Below are positions 9,252 through 19,229 of a stretch of DNA of 64,000 nt, in pieces. Each line of letters opens with the position of its first letter. The first letter of the stretch is position 1. Source of the DNA: Xanthomonas sp. DAR 35659 (lineage in GTDB: Bacteria > Pseudomonadota > Gammaproteobacteria > Xanthomonadales > Xanthomonadaceae); assembly GCF_041242975.1 (NCBI RefSeq), contig NZ_CP162488.1, forward strand, positions 4,826,001-4,890,000. Reading direction: 5' to 3'. The notes below the pieces were generated by a model. The model did no database searches. It had not been told where the DNA came from and was given only the letters and a program-made list of their open reading frames with translations. Both the position numbers and the translations under genes were made by a program.

Positions 9252-9335
9252 TCAGGGTGAACGCGATCCTTCCTCCGCCAGCGGCATCGGAAAACCGTAG
9301 TACCAAAAATAAAAGCTGCGGCAGGAAGCGTTCAT
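9252..9335 (-). CDS. Aromatic-rich leader peptide of the DAHP synthase attenuator
   Basis: A 27-codon frame beginning MNASCRSFYFWYYGFPM, with Phe-Tyr-Phe-Trp-Tyr-Tyr-Gly-Phe near its middle: three Phe, three Tyr and one Trp within eight codons, and all three end-products of the pathway. Its last third overlaps the antiterminator arm at 9275-9284, and the terminator follows about 23 nt after its stop. By analogy with known amino-acid operon leaders, stalling at the aromatic codons would expose the antiterminator and let transcription into aroG proceed. No strong Shine-Dalgarno sequence is visible before ATG 9335. The peptide is too short and biased for any other evident role. Confidence 0.85.
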   Translation of the reverse strand: MNASCRSFYFWYYGFPMPLAEEGSRSP

Positions 9336-9397
9336 GGGATGCAGTGATAACACAGGGTTTGCGGCGGCGCCACAGTTGCATTGGCAACTTTGGGGCT

Positions 9398-9431
9398 GGG
9401 AATCGGGATTCGGGAATGGGGAATCGCAAAG
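9398..9431. repeat. GGGATTCGGGAATGG-family intergenic repeat
   Basis: Run of GGGAATCGGGATTCGGGAAT-type units ending in GGGGAATCGCAAAG. The same consensus recurs at 11446-11570, 14317-14360, 20784-20814, 21191-21221, 22600-22636, 24603-24633, 29643-29719 and 29891-29920. Confidence 0.85.
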
Positions 9432-9462
9432 CAGCGGTGCCGCGACCGGTTGCGGTGCTGGA

Positions 9463-9708
9463 CTACCGGTCTTCCACTCGCGGCGCCCGGAAATCCGATG
9501 CGTACTCCACCGCCGCTTGGCGGTCGATCACGTTGTCGGAAGGGCGGTTGTCGCGCTGGTGGTCGTAGTGGCGCTTCTTGTCGCGCGAGCGCGACCAGAT
9601 GCGCGCGACGCATTCCTCCAGCGATGCGACCGGCGGATGCGCCGACGGGTTGGCCAGCTGCGCGACGCCTGCAAGCGTGGCGGGCGAGCGCAGCGGCAGG
9701 CCGCGCAC
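9463..9708 (-). CDS. Small hypothetical protein with strong coding-like codon bias
   Basis: An 81-codon frame with no recognised family. Third positions are about 87 percent G or C, in line with real genes here, and no competing gene overlaps it. The second half is charged and His/Asp/Arg rich (SRDKKRHYDHQRDN, then AVEYASDFRAPRVED). The start is uncertain: GTG 9708 lies directly after the groEL terminator with no Shine-Dalgarno sequence, so the frame may be a decayed 3' remnant or may begin at a less usual codon. No function is proposed. Confidence 0.35.
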   Translation of the reverse strand: MRGLPLRSPATLAGVAQLANPSAHPPVASLEECVARIWSRSRDKKRHYDHQRDNRPSDNVIDRQAAVEYASDFRAPRVEDR

Positions 9709-9716
9709 CGATACGC

Positions 9717-9750
9717 AAAAAAAGAGCCCCGCATCGCTGCGGGGCTCCTT
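9717..9750 (-). terminator. groESL operon terminator
   Basis: A perfect 10-bp stem, GAGCCCCGCA with its complement around TCGC, followed on the minus strand by seven T residues (9723-9717). It is about 40 nt past the groEL stop codon. Confidence 0.93.
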
Positions 9751-9787
9751 TCGACTGCGTGGAACGGGTCGGCCGAGGCCGGCTGGA

Positions 9788-11570
<1,783 letters not shown>

Positions 11571-11586
11571 CGAGCGGCGGCGCTTT

Positions 11587-11874
11587 TTAGCCGACGATCG
11601 CCAGGATGTCGTCTTCGCGCAGCACCTTGTACTCGACGCCTTCGGCCTTGTAGCTGGAGCCGGCGTACTGGCCGTAGATGACCTTGTCGCCGACCTTGAC
11701 CGCCGGGGCGCGGACGCTGCCGTTGTCCAGCGGCTTGCCGCTGCCGATGGCGACGATCTCGCCCTTGGTGGACTTTTCCTTGGCCGAATCCGGGATCACG
11801 ATGCCGCCGGCGGAGATTTCGTCGGCTTCGATCGGCTTGACTACGACGCGGTCGTGAAGCGGCTTGATGCTCAT
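11587..11874 (-). CDS. groES: Co-chaperonin GroES (10 kDa)
   Basis: A 95-residue lid of the GroEL chamber. It begins [19 protein letters not shown] and contains [22 protein letters not shown], the mobile-loop region of the family, then [18 protein letters not shown] 11874 is fixed by alignment to the family; the longer frame upstream is not conserved. It is the first gene of the groESL operon, with a CIRCE operator 50 nt upstream. Confidence 0.99.
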   Translation of the reverse strand: MSIKPLHDRVVVKPIEADEISAGGIVIPDSAKEKSTKGEIVAIGSGKPLDNGSVRAPAVKVGDKVIYGQYAGSSYKAEGVEYKVLREDDILAIVG

Positions 11875-11924
11875 TGAGTGAGACCCTCTTAAGTGATTGA
11901 TTGGTCTAGGAAAGGTCGGCGATG

Positions 11925-11951
11925 TTAGCACTCGCATGTGACGACTGCCAG
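11925..11951 (-). promoter_or_regulatory. CIRCE-like HrcA operator upstream of groES
   Basis: On the minus strand: CTGGCAGTC, nine bases, GAGTGCTAA. The right half matches the CIRCE consensus (TTAGCACTC-N9-GAGTGCTAA) perfectly and the left half at six of nine positions. A weak sigma70-like pair (CTGGCA and TAACAT, 18-nt spacing) overlaps it, the usual layout for HrcA repression. hrcA itself is not in the window. Confidence 0.85.
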
Positions 11952-11989
11952 CAGCGCTCGCGAAAAAACCCGGTACGCCGGGATGCGCT

Positions 11990-12019
11990 TGATGTGGTGC
12001 TGGCCTGGAGGCTTTCAAG
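11990..12019 (-). promoter_or_regulatory. Candidate heat-shock (sigma32) promoter for groESL
   Basis: CTTGAAA (minus strand, 12019-12013), 15 bases, then CCACATCA, close to the sigma32 consensus CTTGAAA and CCCCATNT. A short CCCGG/CCGGG hairpin with six T residues lies between it and CIRCE and could attenuate this transcript, which weakens the call. Confidence 0.4.
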
Positions 12020-12147
12020 GGCCCGGGCGCAAAAAATTTCGCGATGGCCGCCGGCCCGACGCCGGAACTGGTAACCGGATTCCGCACGCTGTCACACAGG
12101 CAGGCTAGGCTCGCAGGCCAGGGGGGATCGTCCAAAGGGAGTTGTCG

Positions 12148-13917
12148 ATGAAGCCATCCGCCGTTGCGTTACCTCTCGCCTGTCTGCTGGCCCTGGCCGG
12201 CCATGCCCAGGCCGCCGTGTTCATCAACGAATTGCACTACGACGACGCCACCGCCGCCGGCGATACCGGCGAAGGCGTGGAGATCGTCGCCACCGCCGGG
12301 GAGAGCCTGAGCGGCTACAAGGTCTACCTCTACAACGGCAGCAACCCCGGCGCCGCCACGGTCTATGCCACCAGTGCGGTGCCGGCCGGCAACCTGGTCA
12401 GCTGCGGCGGTCAGGTCCGCATCGCCACCGTGAGCTATGCCAGCAACGGCGTGCAGAACGGCCCCAACGACGGCCTGGCGCTGGTCGACGGCAGCGGCCA
12501 GGTGGTGCAGTTCCTCAGCTACGAGGGCGCGATCACCGGCGGCGGCGGCCCGGCCGCCGGCCTGACCAGCCAGAACCTGCCGGTCAGCGAGAGCAACAGC
12601 ACCGCGGCCGGGACCTCGCTGCAACTGCGCGGCAGCAACGGCAGCACCGCGGCCGACTTCACCTGGGCCGGCAGCTCGGCCAGCAGCTTCGGCGCCTGCA
12701 ACAGCGGCCAGACCTTCAGCGGCGGCAGCGCCAATACCGCGCCATCGGTGACCGCGACCACCCCGGCACAGGGCGCCAGCAATTTCCCCGCCGCCGGCGA
12801 CCTGGCGGTCAGCTTCAGTGAGGCGGTGACCCTGTCCAGCGGCGCGTTCGCACTGAGCTGCAGCCAGTCCGGCACGGTGCCGCTGAGCTACCCCAGCAGC
12901 GGCAGCCAGTTCGCGATCTCCACCAACAGCGCCCTGGCCGCCGGCGAAAGCTGCAACCTGAGCATCCTCGCCGCGCGCGTCAGCGACGCCGGCGGTGCGC
13001 ATCCGGCGCAGGACAGCAGCATCGCCTTCAGCGTCGCCAGCGGCACTGGCGGCGGCGGCAGCGGCTACTACTCGCGGGTCAACACCTCCAGCCCCAGCCA
13101 GTTGCGCTGCTCGCTGCACGAGACGATCAAGGGCCACACCGTCTACCCGTACAGCAGCAGCTCCGGCACCAATACCTGGACCATCCTGGAGATCGCCGAC
13201 GAGGACCCGAACAACAGCGGGCGCATCCTCGACGCCTACCGCAACCGCAGCTACGCCAAGGTCGCCGACCGCGCCGGCAGCGGCAGCGGCCTGAAGTACA
13301 ACCGCGAGCACAGCTGGCCGAACTCGCTGGGCTTCGGCAGCGCCACCGGCGACAAGGGCCTGCCCTACGCGCCGTACACCGACACGCACATGCTGTACCT
13401 GACCGACTCGGCCTGGAACGCCGACCGCGGCAACAAGCCCTACGCCAACTGCGACAGCAACTGCGGCGAGCGCGCCACCGAGGCCAACGCCGGCTTCGGC
13501 GGCGGCAGCGGCGCCTATCCGGGCAACTCCAACTGGGTGCGCACCCCGGACGGCAACGGCGGCAGCTTCGAGGTGTGGAACCACCGCAAGGGCGACATGG
13601 CGCGCGCGGTCATGTACATGGCGATCCGCTACGAAGGCGGCACCGACGCGGCCACCGGCCAGTCCGAGCCGGACCTGGAACTGACCGACGACCGCAGCAA
13701 GATCGTCAAGACCTCGTCCTCGCCGGCGTACATGGGCCTGCTGTCGACCCTGATCGCATGGAGCCAGCAGGATCCGCCGGACGACGCCGAGCGTGCCCGC
13801 AACGAGGTGGTCTTCAGCTTCCAGGGCAACCGCAACCCGTTCATCGACCATCCGGAGTGGGCGACGCCGTCGCTGTTCACCTCCGCCAAGCCGGCCAGTT
13901 GCCAGTTGCTCAACTGA
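12148..13917 (+). CDS. Secreted endonuclease I family nuclease with lamin-tail and Ig-like domains
   Basis: A 589-residue exported DNase. A Sec signal peptide ([22 protein letters not shown]) is followed by a lamin-tail-like domain (about 23-185, starting [11 protein letters not shown]), an SbsA/Big_5-type Ig-like domain (about 196-300, [17 protein letters not shown]), a Gly linker and a C-terminal EndA/endonuclease I domain (about 310-580). The last carries REHSWP with the catalytic His, [35 protein letters not shown] and [22 protein letters not shown] 12148 is chosen over a TTG six bases upstream because it starts the signal peptide directly. Likely roles are extracellular DNA use or biofilm turnover. 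A hairpin follows the stop codon. Confidence 0.93.
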   Translation: MKPSAVALPLACLLALAGHAQAAVFINELHYDDATAAGDTGEGVEIVATAGESLSGYKVYLYNGSNPGAATVYATSAVPAGNLVSCGGQVRIATVSYASNGVQNGPNDGLALVDGSGQVVQFLSYEGAITGGGGPAAGLTSQNLPVSESNSTAAGTSLQLRGSNGSTAADFTWAGSSASSFGACNSGQTFSGGSANTAPSVTATTPAQGASNFPAAGDLAVSFSEAVTLSSGAFALSCSQSGTVPLSYPSSGSQFAISTNSALAAGESCNLSILAARVSDAGGAHPAQDSSIAFSVASGTGGGGSGYYSRVNTSSPSQLRCSLHETIKGHTVYPYSSSSGTNTWTILEIADEDPNNSGRILDAYRNRSYAKVADRAGSGSGLKYNREHSWPNSLGFGSATGDKGLPYAPYTDTHMLYLTDSAWNADRGNKPYANCDSNCGERATEANAGFGGGSGAYPGNSNWVRTPDGNGGSFEVWNHRKGDMARAVMYMAIRYEGGTDAATGQSEPDLELTDDRSKIVKTSSSPAYMGLLSTLIAWSQQDPPDDAERARNEVVFSFQGNRNPFIDHPEWATPSLFTSAKPASCQLLN

Positions 13918-13926
13918 CCCGTGCCT

Positions 13927-13953
13927 CCCGGCGCGCCGCAATGGCGCGCCGGG
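13927..13953 (+). terminator. Hairpin after the nuclease gene
   Basis: A perfect 11-bp stem CCCGGCGCGCC/GGCGCGCCGGG with a GCAAT loop, ten bases past the stop codon. The T-run is absent, so termination efficiency is uncertain. Confidence 0.6.
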
Positions 13954-14284
13954 ACTTGCGTGGCCCCAGGTGCGCCGGATGACGCGCCGGCGGTGCCACC
14001 CGGAACCGCCCCCGCACGGCGCTCCACAGCCATCGCCGCGCGCTGACCTTGGTTGGACGTGTGCAGCGCCGAACGGCCAATCGCGGCCAGGCGTTCGCCT
14101 CAGGCTACGCTCCCGCCTCGATCGCAACTGGACGGATCGCCACGCCAGCCGGTGGTGGATGGCCGCGCACTGCACCTGCGGAAGCAGCCCGGTGGCCGAC
14201 CGCCCCTGCCCCGGCCTCGCAACCGCCGCGACCCGCAATGGGAGAGGGGAATTCGGGGTTCGAAAGAGCCACCGCCAGACGCAA

Positions 14285-14360
14285 CCTCGTTGCAGCGGAC
14301 GCAGCACCAACGCTGTCGCTCTTGCCATTCCCGATTCCCCATTCCCGATTCCCCACTCCC
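14285..14360. repeat. Diverged REP arm (minus strand, 14285-14311) plus GGGATTCGGGAATGG-family repeat (14317-14360)
   Basis: The 458-nt gap 13918-14375 before cutA holds these repeats and the hairpin at 13927; nothing else is recognisable. The REP-like arm reads GTTGGTGCTGCGTCCGCTGC on the minus strand. It matches the common REP arm at both first and second bases of seven successive triplets and differs at every third base. The second part is CTCTTGCCATTCCCGATTCC followed by further copies. Confidence 0.75.
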
Positions 14361-14375
14361 TATACTGTCGGCCGC

Positions 14376-14708
14376 ATGTCGTCGCCCCCACTCCGCCTGC
14401 TGTTCAGCACCTGTCCCGACCCGGCCAGCGCCGCGCGGGTCGCCCAGGCCTTGGTCGAGGAACGCCTGGCCGCGTGCGTGAGCCGTCTGCCCGGCGTGCA
14501 GTCCACCTACCGCTGGCAGGACACCGTGGAGCAGGCCGACGAAGTGCTGCTGCTGATCAAGACCGCCGCCGACCGCGTCCCCGCGCTGCAACGGCGGCTG
14601 GGCGAACTGCACCCCTACGCGGTGCCGGAACTGGTCGAGGTCGAGATCGCCGGCGGCCTGCCCGCCTATCTGCAGTGGGTGCACGCCGAAACCCGTGAGG
14701 AACCGTAA
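14376..14708 (+). CDS. cutA: Divalent-cation tolerance protein CutA
   Basis: A 110-residue trimeric PII-like cytosolic protein. Family marks are EERLAACVSRLPGVQSTYRWQ, EVLLLIKT, the HPYAVPELVEVEI block and YLQWV near the C-terminus. The family is named for copper tolerance in E. coli, but its molecular role is still debated. ATG 14376 gives the standard length; longer upstream frames are not conserved. It ends four bases before the dsbD start, and the CutA-DsbD pairing is also found in enterobacteria, so co-transcription is likely. Confidence 0.95.
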   Translation: MSSPPLRLLFSTCPDPASAARVAQALVEERLAACVSRLPGVQSTYRWQDTVEQADEVLLLIKTAADRVPALQRRLGELHPYAVPELVEVEIAGGLPAYLQWVHAETREEP

Positions 14709-14712
14709 GCCG

Positions 14713-17001
14713 ATGACCTTGCTGCACCGTATCGCCGCCCTGTGCCTGCTGGCCGCGGCCGCCTTCCCCGCCCTGGCGGTGGACGAGAAGGACCTGCTGC
14801 CGGTCGACCAGGCCTTCGCCCTGAGCGCGCGCGCGCCGGAGCGCGGTCGCATCGAACTGCACTGGAAGATCGCCGACGGCTACTACCTGTACCGACACCG
14901 GATCGCGGTCCGCGTGGAGAGCGGCTTCAAGGCCAACCCGACCCTGCAGTTGCCGGCCGGGCACAAGAAGGTGGACCCGTATTTCGGCGAAGTGGAGACC
15001 TACCGCGGCCAGCTGAGCGCGGTGCAGACCGGCGCCGCCGCCAGCGGCGTGGACACCCTGCAGGTGGAAGTCCGCTACCAGGGCTGCGCCGACGCCGGGG
15101 TGTGCTACCCGCCGCAGAAGCGCCTGCTCAGCGTGGCCTTGCCGGCGGACCAGACCACCACCGCGGCGGCCCCCTCGCCGTTGCCGGGCAGCGGCCCGGG
15201 CACGGCCGGCGGCCCCGCCACGCCGCTGTTCGGCGCCGGCGCCGGTGCCGGCGCGATGCAGGGCCTGCCGCTGCCCTCGGACCAGGCGTTCGGCTTCGAG
15301 GCCATCGTCGGCGACGGCAACACCCTGCTGCTGCGCTTCACCCCGGCGCCGGGCTATTACCTGTATCGCGACCGCACCGCGCTGGCGCTGGAAGGCGCCC
15401 CGGGCATCCGCACCGGGATGCCGCATTGGCCGCAGGGCCGCTCGCACAAGGACGAGCACTTCGGCAACGTGGTGGTGTACTTCGACCAGGCCGAGGTCAC
15501 CGTGCCGCTGCAACGCCAGCGCGCCGACGCGGCCGAGGCGACCTTGGTGGCCACCTTCCAGGGCTGCCAGACCGACGGCATCTGCTATCCGCCGATGACC
15601 CGCCGGGTGAAGCTGTCGCTGCCGGCCGGCAAGGTCAGCCCCGCCGACCAGGCCCAGGTGGCGCCGCTGCTGGTGCCGCCGCTCGCCAGCGATCAGGCCG
15701 ACGCCAGCGACGCCGACGCCGATGCGGCCCCGGTGACCGCGCCCGACGCGACGACGGCGCCGGATGCGTCGGCGCACAACGCCGCGCGCAGCGCCGCGCC
15801 GCCGCAGGCGGAACCGCAGAACCTGCTGTGGATCCTGCTGCTGGCGCTGTGCGGCGGCCTGGTGCTGAACCTGCTGCCGTGCGTGCTGCCGATCCTGTCG
15901 TTGAAAGTGCTGGGCGTGGCGCAGAGCGGCGAGAGCCGCAGCCGCGCGCGCAGCCATGCGCTGTGGTACACGCTGGGCGTGCTGACCTCCTTCGCCGTGG
16001 TCGGCGGCATCGTCGTCGCCGCGGGCCTGCTGTGGGGCTTCCAGTTGCAGCGCCCGGGTTTCGTCGCGACGCTGGTCTACCTGATGTTCGTGGTCGGACT
16101 GAGCCTGTCGGGCGTGTTCACCCTCAGCGCCAACCTCGGCGGCCTGGGCCAGTCGCTGGTGGCGCGCAGCGGGCCGGTCGGCGACTTCTCCACCGGCGTG
16201 CTGGCCTGCGTGGTGTCCAGCGCCTGCATCGGCCCGGGCATGGGCACGGCGCTGGGCTACGCGCTGACCGCGCCGCCGGCGACGGCGATGCTGGTGTTCC
16301 TGACCCTGGGCCTGGGCCTGGCGCTGCCGTTCCTGCTGATCGGCTTCGTGCCGTCGCTGGCCAAGCGCCTGCCCAAGCCGGGCGCGTGGATGGAAACGCT
16401 GAAGCAGGTGCTGGCGTTCCCGATGTACCTGACCGCGATCTGGCTGCTGTGGGTGCTGGGCAAGCAGCGCGGCGTGGACGCGGTGGCGCTGCTGCTGGTC
16501 GGCGCCACCCTGCTGGCGCTGGGCCTGTGGTGGTTCGAGCGCGCGCGCTGGCGCGAGCACAAGACCGGCATGCGCCTGGCCACCGTGCTGCTTGTGGCGG
16601 CGCTGGTGCCGGCCTGGGGCGTGACCCGGCTGCCGCCGCCCGGCGCGACGGTGGAACGCAACACCGTGGCCTATTCGCCGGAGATGCTGGACCGGCTGCG
16701 TACCGACAACCGCGTGGTGTTCGTCAACATGACCGCCGACTGGTGCGTGACCTGCAAGGCCAACGAACGCAACGTGTTCAGCGGCGACGCGTTCCGCGAC
16801 ACGCTCAAGCGCGTCGATGCGGTGTACATGAAGGGCGACTGGACCAACGAGGACCCGCGCATCAGCGCCTTCCTCGCCGAGCACAAGGCGGTCGGCGTGC
16901 CCTTGTACGTGGTCTACGGCCCTGGCGCGCCGCCGACCGTGCTGCCGCCGGTGCTGAGCCAGGCGGTGGTCGAGGACGCGCTGCTGCGCGCGGCGCGATG
17001 A
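14713..17001 (+). CDS. dsbD: Thiol:disulfide interchange protein DsbD with two N-terminal alpha domains
   Basis: Inner-membrane electron relay that passes reducing power from cytosolic thioredoxin to periplasmic thiols. The order is: signal peptide (1-22); a first DsbD-alpha domain (about 30-150, ending GCADAGVCYPPQ); a second, homologous alpha domain (about 175-315, ending GCQTDGICYPPM); an Ala/Asp-rich linker; eight predicted membrane helices with the Cys-bearing LNLLPCVLP and SSACIGPGMG; and a C-terminal thioredoxin domain with DWCVTC at Cys678/Cys681. At 762 residues it is about 200 longer than E. coli DsbD because of the doubled alpha domain. ATG 14713 is preferred over GTG 14695 because it begins the signal peptide. 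It overlaps the next gene by four bases. Confidence 0.95.
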   Translation: MTLLHRIAALCLLAAAAFPALAVDEKDLLPVDQAFALSARAPERGRIELHWKIADGYYLYRHRIAVRVESGFKANPTLQLPAGHKKVDPYFGEVETYRGQLSAVQTGAAASGVDTLQVEVRYQGCADAGVCYPPQKRLLSVALPADQTTTAAAPSPLPGSGPGTAGGPATPLFGAGAGAGAMQGLPLPSDQAFGFEAIVGDGNTLLLRFTPAPGYYLYRDRTALALEGAPGIRTGMPHWPQGRSHKDEHFGNVVVYFDQAEVTVPLQRQRADAAEATLVATFQGCQTDGICYPPMTRRVKLSLPAGKVSPADQAQVAPLLVPPLASDQADASDADADAAPVTAPDATTAPDASAHNAARSAAPPQAEPQNLLWILLLALCGGLVLNLLPCVLPILSLKVLGVAQSGESRSRARSHALWYTLGVLTSFAVVGGIVVAAGLLWGFQLQRPGFVATLVYLMFVVGLSLSGVFTLSANLGGLGQSLVARSGPVGDFSTGVLACVVSSACIGPGMGTALGYALTAPPATAMLVFLTLGLGLALPFLLIGFVPSLAKRLPKPGAWMETLKQVLAFPMYLTAIWLLWVLGKQRGVDAVALLLVGATLLALGLWWFERARWREHKTGMRLATVLLVAALVPAWGVTRLPPPGATVERNTVAYSPEMLDRLRTDNRVVFVNMTADWCVTCKANERNVFSGDAFRDTLKRVDAVYMKGDWTNEDPRISAFLAEHKAVGVPLYVVYGPGAPPTVLPPVLSQAVVEDALLRAAR

Positions 17002-17573
17002 TGGCCACGCCGCCGCGCCTGCTCGCGGTGGCCGCGGTGGCGGCGGTGCTGGGCGTGGCCGCCGCGCAGTTGTGGTGGCGCGAGCCGGCGCCGGCGGCGG
17101 AAACGGGCGCGGCCAAGCCGGCGACCGCGGCGGCGGCGCCCGCCGTCGCCGCGCGTCCCGGCGACCTGGCGCCGGCGCTGCAGTTGCCGACGCTCGACGG
17201 CGGCCGCCTGACCCTCGACCGCTTCCGCGGCCGCCCGCTGCTGGTCAACGTCTGGGCCAGTTGGTGCGAACCGTGCGTGCGCGAAATGCCGGAACTCGAT
17301 CGCCTGGCGCAGGCGCAGCCGGCCGACGGCCTGCAGGTGCTCGGCATCGCCCTGGACCGCCCCGAGGACGTGCGTGCGTTCCTGCAACGGGTGCCGATCA
17401 CCTATCCGATCGCGCTGGAGACGCCCGGCCCGGCCGACGCCAGCGTGCGCCTGGGCGACACCCAGGGCCTGCTGCCGTACAGCGTGCTGATCGACGCCGA
17501 CGGCCGCATCGTCAGGCAGAAGCTGGGCCCCTTCGCGCCCGGCGAAGCGGAGCGCTGGGTGCAGTTGCCGTAG
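16998..17573 (+). CDS. TlpA/ResA-like periplasmic thioredoxin
   Basis: A 191-residue protein with an N-terminal hydrophobic anchor (about 6-26), an Ala/Pro linker and a thioredoxin fold carrying WASWCEPC (Cys90/Cys93), followed by MPELDRLAQ and LPYSVLIDADGRI, the cis-Pro region of the TlpA/ResA group. It starts within the last codons of dsbD (ATGA overlap), so the two are translated together, and it is a plausible client or partner receiving electrons from DsbD, for example in cytochrome c maturation or cysteine reduction. The CEPC variant of the active site is common in the group. Confidence 0.92.
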   Translation: MMATPPRLLAVAAVAAVLGVAAAQLWWREPAPAAETGAAKPATAAAAPAVAARPGDLAPALQLPTLDGGRLTLDRFRGRPLLVNVWASWCEPCVREMPELDRLAQAQPADGLQVLGIALDRPEDVRAFLQRVPITYPIALETPGPADASVRLGDTQGLLPYSVLIDADGRIVRQKLGPFAPGEAERWVQLP

Positions 17574-17598
17574 GCGGCAGCACGAGGCTGCGCCCGTA

Positions 17599-17689
17599 CC
17601 CTCATCCGGCCCTGCCGGCCACCTTCTCCCGATGGGAGAAGGAACAGCGGCTAGCCCCTCTCCCACCGGGAGAGGGGTTGGGGTGAGGG
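17599..17689. repeat. CCCTCATCC...GGTGAGGG imperfect palindromic repeat
   Basis: Nested inverted segments: outer CCCTCA/TGAGGG, then CCTTCTCCC with GGGAGAAGG, and CCCCTCTCCC with GGGAGAGGGG. Elements of this wording are scattered through xanthomonad and related genomes. It lies between a plus-strand and a minus-strand gene and could end both transcripts. The rest of the gap 17574-17837 shows nothing. Confidence 0.75.
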
Positions 17690-17837
17690 TCCGGCGCGAA
17701 AGCGACTCGCAGAGTTCGGGGACACGAAACTTCCCCCCTGCCGAACGACGCCGGAGCGGCCGCACCCTCAGGCAGACGCCGCGGCCCGTTCGCGCCAGGC
17801 GCAGCCGCGCATGGGGCCGGCGGCGGATCGAATGCCC

Positions 17838-19229
17838 CTACACCGCCTGCCGCTGCGCCCCACCCTCCACACCACCGCCTCGTGCCTGCCCCAGCGCCGC
17901 CAGTTCCGCGGCCAGGCGTTGCGCGCCGGCGCGCAGTTCCGGCACCGCGGTGATTTCCCACAGCCCGCCGCGCAGCAGCGGCCCCAGGCAGTACAGCCCG
18001 GCGACCGGATGGCCGCCGCCGTCGCGGACCTGCAGGCGCTCGTCCACCACCAGGCCCAGGCCCAGCGGATCGGCCTGCAGCAGGCCCGCGTCGCGCATCG
18101 TGGCGATCAGCGGATGGCTGGTGCGGGCGACGTCGGTGTCCAGCCCGGTGGCGCGGATTAGCACGTCGAACGCTTCGGTCCGCGCGCTGCTGCTGCCGCG
18201 GTCGCGGATCACCGCTTCCACCGCGGCCTCGCTCAGCCGCGCACGCAGCAGGCGCCCGGCGCGGATGCGCAACTGCTCCTGCTGCTGCATCTGCGCCAGC
18301 GCGGTGGCCGCGGCCGGCGCCAGCCGATGCCGCGCCGCTTCCCAGTACGGGCGCAGGTGGCGCAGGAAACGCGCGCGCGCCGCCGGTGCCAGGCCTTTCC
18401 AGAACGGCTGCAGATGCGGGCGCAGCGCATCGACCACGCAGCGCCAGTCCTCCACCACCGTGGTCAACTGGCGCAGGCTGCGCACCAGGCCGCCGAGGTC
18501 GTGGTTGCGCAGCGCCTGCGCCACGCTCGGCGGCAGCGTCACCGGCGCGCCCGGCTGGACCAGATGCGCCTGCGGCGCCAGGCCGCGCCGCGACAAGGCG
18601 GTGATCGGGCCGCGATGGCCGCGACGGCGCAGGGTCAGCGCGACATCGGCCATGGTCAGGCCGGTGCCGACCAGCAACAGCCGCGCCTGCGGCGGCACCT
18701 CGTCCAGCACCCCGTCCTGCCACGGCCAACCGATGTAGCGCCGGTGCACCGCCAGGCGCGGGCCGATGCCGGGCAAGGCCGCCGGCGGCAGCGCGCCGAT
18801 CGCCAGCACCACCACGTCGCTGACCACGTCCTCGCCATTGGCCAGGAAGATGCGGAAACCGTCCGGCCCGCGCTCCACCGCCACCGCCTCCTCGCTCACC
18901 CGCGCCACGTCCACCTTCGAGGCGGCCAGCGCCGCGTCCAGGTGCTGCTCCAGGTAACGGCCGTAGCGCAGCCGCGGCAGGAATTCCAGGCGCTGCGCGG
19001 CGTCGAGCTGCAAGGCGTCGGCGAACCCACCCGGATCCTGCGGGTCCACGCCCAGGTCCTTGGCGCGCACGTTCAACAGATGCTCGGGCCGCGCCGCGCC
19101 GTAGGCGATGCCGCGGCCGAAGGTCTCCGCCACGCCGATCAAGGTCAGCCGGCTGGCCGTTCCCTGCCTGGCCACCGCCGCGGCCAGCACGTTGCCGCAG
19201 AATCCTGCGCCGATGATCGCAATTCGCAT
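17838..19229 (-). CDS. FAD/NAD(P)-binding oxidoreductase (COG4529 type)
   Basis: A 463-residue flavoprotein. The N-terminal Rossmann motif is IAIIGAGFCGNVLA, followed by the family block GRGIAYGAARPEHLLNVRAKDLG. A second dinucleotide motif, LLLVGTGLTMADVAL, lies near residue 190, and ATGLDTDVART plus GLYCLGPLLRGGLWEITAVPELR near the C-terminus resemble the FAD-contact region. The family (NAD_binding_9) is widespread with no agreed substrate; hydroxylase-like roles have been proposed for relatives. It is monocistronic, convergent with the tlpA-like gene. Confidence 0.85.
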   Translation of the reverse strand: MRIAIIGAGFCGNVLAAAVARQGTASRLTLIGVAETFGRGIAYGAARPEHLLNVRAKDLGVDPQDPGGFADALQLDAAQRLEFLPRLRYGRYLEQHLDAALAASKVDVARVSEEAVAVERGPDGFRIFLANGEDVVSDVVVLAIGALPPAALPGIGPRLAVHRRYIGWPWQDGVLDEVPPQARLLLVGTGLTMADVALTLRRRGHRGPITALSRRGLAPQAHLVQPGAPVTLPPSVAQALRNHDLGGLVRSLRQLTTVVEDWRCVVDALRPHLQPFWKGLAPAARARFLRHLRPYWEAARHRLAPAAATALAQMQQQEQLRIRAGRLLRARLSEAAVEAVIRDRGSSSARTEAFDVLIRATGLDTDVARTSHPLIATMRDAGLLQADPLGLGLVVDERLQVRDGGGHPVAGLYCLGPLLRGGLWEITAVPELRAGAQRLAAELAALGQARGGGVEGGAQRQAV

